NCBI GenBank assembly: GCA_947175465.1
Contig: CAMWMY010000069.1
Coordinates: forward strand, 1 to 6,494
DNA: 6,494 nucleotides
DNA from: an uncultured Erysipelotrichaceae bacterium
GTDB lineage: Bacteria; Bacillota_I; Bacilli_A; Erysipelotrichales; Erysipelotrichaceae
Direction of reading: 5' to 3'
Positions 6,137 through 6,494 of this stretch are shown one piece after another; position 1 is the stretch's first letter; each line of letters begins with the position of its first letter. The translations under genes were made by a program, and so were the position numbers. The notes under the pieces were generated by a model. The model searched no databases. It was not told the origin of the DNA and saw nothing but the letters and a program-made list of their open reading frames with translations.

Positions 6137-6494
6137 TTAATAAAAGTATACTGTCCAAAAATCAAAATCACGCCCTTCAACACCAATTGGCATAAGATCA
6201 TAACCATAATATTTACCCTCAAGTAGATATCTATCTAGCTCTGCAGATGCCCATGCACTAGCTTCTTCTTTTGAAGTAAACACTTTTCCACTATTTCCTA
6301 TAAGACTAGGATAATAACCTAAACTATTAGTACTATTATTATTTGAGGTTCCACCACTATAAGATGGAGTACTTGGTCTTGAAACATATCCTCCATTATA
6401 GTTTAAACTACCATTACCTTGTGCACTAGATTGTTCTACTTCGAGAGTGTAAAATAAACTGTGTAAGTCAGTAGCGCGCGGACTGATGAGCACA
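6137..6494 (-). CDS. Unrecognised protein, C-terminal part: Ser/Gly/Asn/Tyr linker plus small C-terminal domain
   Basis: The last 118 codons of a gene that enters from beyond the window. The GTG at 6493 has no binding site visible inside the window and is probably an internal Val rather than a start. From the window edge, about 20 residues (ISPRATDLHSLFYTLEVEQ) lead into a low-complexity stretch rich in Ser, Gly, Asn, Tyr and Pro (about 6430-6296, including SGGTSNNNSTNSLGYY). A compact final domain of about 50 residues follows, with FTSKEEASAWASAELDRYL, then YYGYDLMPIGVEGRDFDF, ending WTVYFY. A flexible linker before a small terminal domain is common in secreted, surface or envelope proteins, but no signal peptide, LPXTG motif or membrane anchor can be seen in this part. 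I do not recognise the family and assign no function. A good terminator follows. The first ~40 coding bases have unusually high GC and rare codons (CCG, CGC) for this DNA. Confidence 0.7.
   Translation of the reverse strand, partial: VLISPRATDLHSLFYTLEVEQSSAQGNGSLNYNGGYVSRPSTPSYSGGTSNNNSTNSLGYYPSLIGNSGKVFTSKEEASAWASAELDRYLLEGKYYGYDLMPIGVEGRDFDFWTVYFY

Noticed and set aside
1..6494. CRISPR arrays, tRNA/rRNA genes, insertion sequences, attachment sites, or a wholly new defence-type system
   Set aside because: No regularly spaced repeats, no tRNA-like cloverleaf or rRNA stretch, no transposase or integrase frames and no terminal inverted repeats were seen. The genes present belong to known families except the partial one at 6137-6494.

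Overview
The window is AT-rich DNA from a low-GC Gram-positive bacterium (Bacillota). The signs are strong GGAGG-type ribosome binding sites, short intergenic gaps with classical terminators, and the gene order ecfA1-ecfA2-ecfT-truA, which is typical of this phylum. TGA is used as an ordinary stop and never read through, so this is not a Mycoplasma-type genetic code. The proteins have the flavour of gut Erysipelotrichia-like Firmicutes, but that placement is an inference. All genes lie on the minus strand, so transcription runs from high to low coordinates.

Region by region, in the direction of transcription: (1) 6494-6137 holds the C-terminal part of an unrecognised protein with a Ser/Gly/Asn/Tyr-rich linker and a small aromatic-ended domain, closed by a good terminator at 6081-6108. 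(2) A promoter at 5936-5964 drives a five-gene operon, ecfA1-ecfA2-ecfT-truA-PHP phosphatase (5913-1886). Every gene in it overlaps the next: by 25 bp at ecfA1/ecfA2 and by 4 bp at each later junction. It ends in a terminator directly behind the last stop codon. (3) A tetR-family regulator gene (1787-1143) has its own promoter and terminator. (4) A BcrA-like ABC ATPase gene (1023-307) overlaps the start of an ABC-2-type permease gene that runs off the window (310-1).

The ECF genes encode the shared energising module (two ATPases and the EcfT scaffold) of vitamin and micronutrient importers. No substrate-binding S component is present here, so it must be supplied from elsewhere in the genome. 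truA (tRNA pseudouridine synthase) and the PHP phosphatase share the transcript but have no obvious functional link to transport.

The tetR gene and the ATPase gene carry the same 16-bp site, ATACATWCGGTTGGTT, one copy at each promoter region. I infer that the regulator represses both itself and the ABC exporter. The exporter resembles those for bacitracin-like or other antimicrobial peptides, but its substrate cannot be read from the sequence. The tetR stretch is visibly more AT-rich than the ECF operon (about 15-20% GC against about 28-42% in sampled 60-base lines), which fits an accessory module placed behind a housekeeping operon. I see no CRISPR array, RNA gene, insertion sequence or riboswitch, and no clearly new system. 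The most useful leads are the paired operators, the unrecognised C-terminal domain at 6137-6494, and the odd GC-rich end of the window.
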